IMG/VR virus record: IMGVR_UViG_3300019458_000040
Coordinates: 1-56,243 of that record
From: a virus
Direction: 5' to 3' (one strand)
Length of the DNA: 56,243 nucleotides
Every line of letters starts with the position of its first letter. Position 1 is the stretch's first letter. Positions 56,221-56,243 of this stretch are shown piece after piece. Both the position numbers and the translations under genes were made by a program. The notes below the pieces were generated by a model, which worked only from the letters and a program-made list of their open reading frames with translations, did no database searches and was not told where the DNA came from.

Positions 56221-56243
56221 CGAGAGTCAAGGGAATCCTTTGG

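Noticed and set aside
1-56243. Search for integrase, transposase or insertion sequence
   Set aside because: No tyrosine or serine recombinase or transposase motifs and no insertion-sequence ends were seen.

Overview
The window is a high-G+C stretch (about two-thirds G+C by eye) of a tailed-phage genome, almost certainly a long-tailed siphovirus. It is read nearly all on the + strand as densely packed genes, most of which overlap by 4 bases (ATGA, GTGA, TTGA) or abut behind GGAG/GGAGG ribosome sites. At the right end (54193-56144) two minus-strand genes, a DUF6941-like protein and a secreted HAF-repeat protein, look bacterial. They suggest either the edge of a prophage in a G+C-rich environmental bacterium (Planctomycetota, Acidobacteriota or Myxococcota-like, which I cannot fix) or late-acquired cargo. 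No integrase, repressor, DNA polymerase, helicase or recognisable free endolysin lies in the window; those genes would have to be to the left or absent.

Layout. 1-18250 is the early/accessory arm. It opens with a recombination pair (coiled-coil partner plus RecT/Bet-like single-strand annealing protein), then small unknown genes and a large ParB-like protein with a C-terminal zinc ribbon. Next come about 20 very small genes (7444-12616) in translationally coupled order, including a probable Acb2-family cyclic-nucleotide sponge (anti-CBASS) at 11522. After these are a beta-propeller protein, two tandem paralogous winged-helix proteins (the second carrying homing-endonuclease-associated repeats), a second ParB-like protein, a RusA-like resolvase and more small genes. 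18250-20800 is a transition zone with a structured intergenic element, an 18-bp perfect palindrome in front of an orphan 396-aa gene, and an endonuclease VII homologue.

20813-38103 is packaging and head/tail assembly: putative small terminase, a membrane-anchored PQQ-type propeller protein, a large terminase with a roughly 270-residue N-terminal extension, small membrane/lipoprotein genes, a frameshifted uracil-DNA-glycosylase-like gene, a portal-MuF fusion, prohead protease, HK97-type major capsid protein, head-tail connectors, two tandem paralogous tail-tube proteins, and the tail chaperone pair gpG/gpGT with a -1 frameshift. 38133-52845 is the tail: a 1323-aa tape measure, LamG-like and paralogous surface proteins, a 1036-aa protein with nine TRxGVEVLxK repeats, then a gene-transfer-agent-like tip order (DUF2163-like hub, NlpC/P60 peptidase, large tip protein). 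52846-54141 holds strong RNA hairpins, one small minus-strand gene and three small plus-strand genes.

Functionally, the early arm supplies recombination (annealase, RusA, endonuclease VII), DNA-binding regulators and candidate counter-defence; the rest builds and packages the virion. Repeated start cassettes and repeated C-terminal tails between neighbouring small genes suggest that the accessory arm grows by short-homology recombination. Family names are given from remembered sequence patterns; no search was run.
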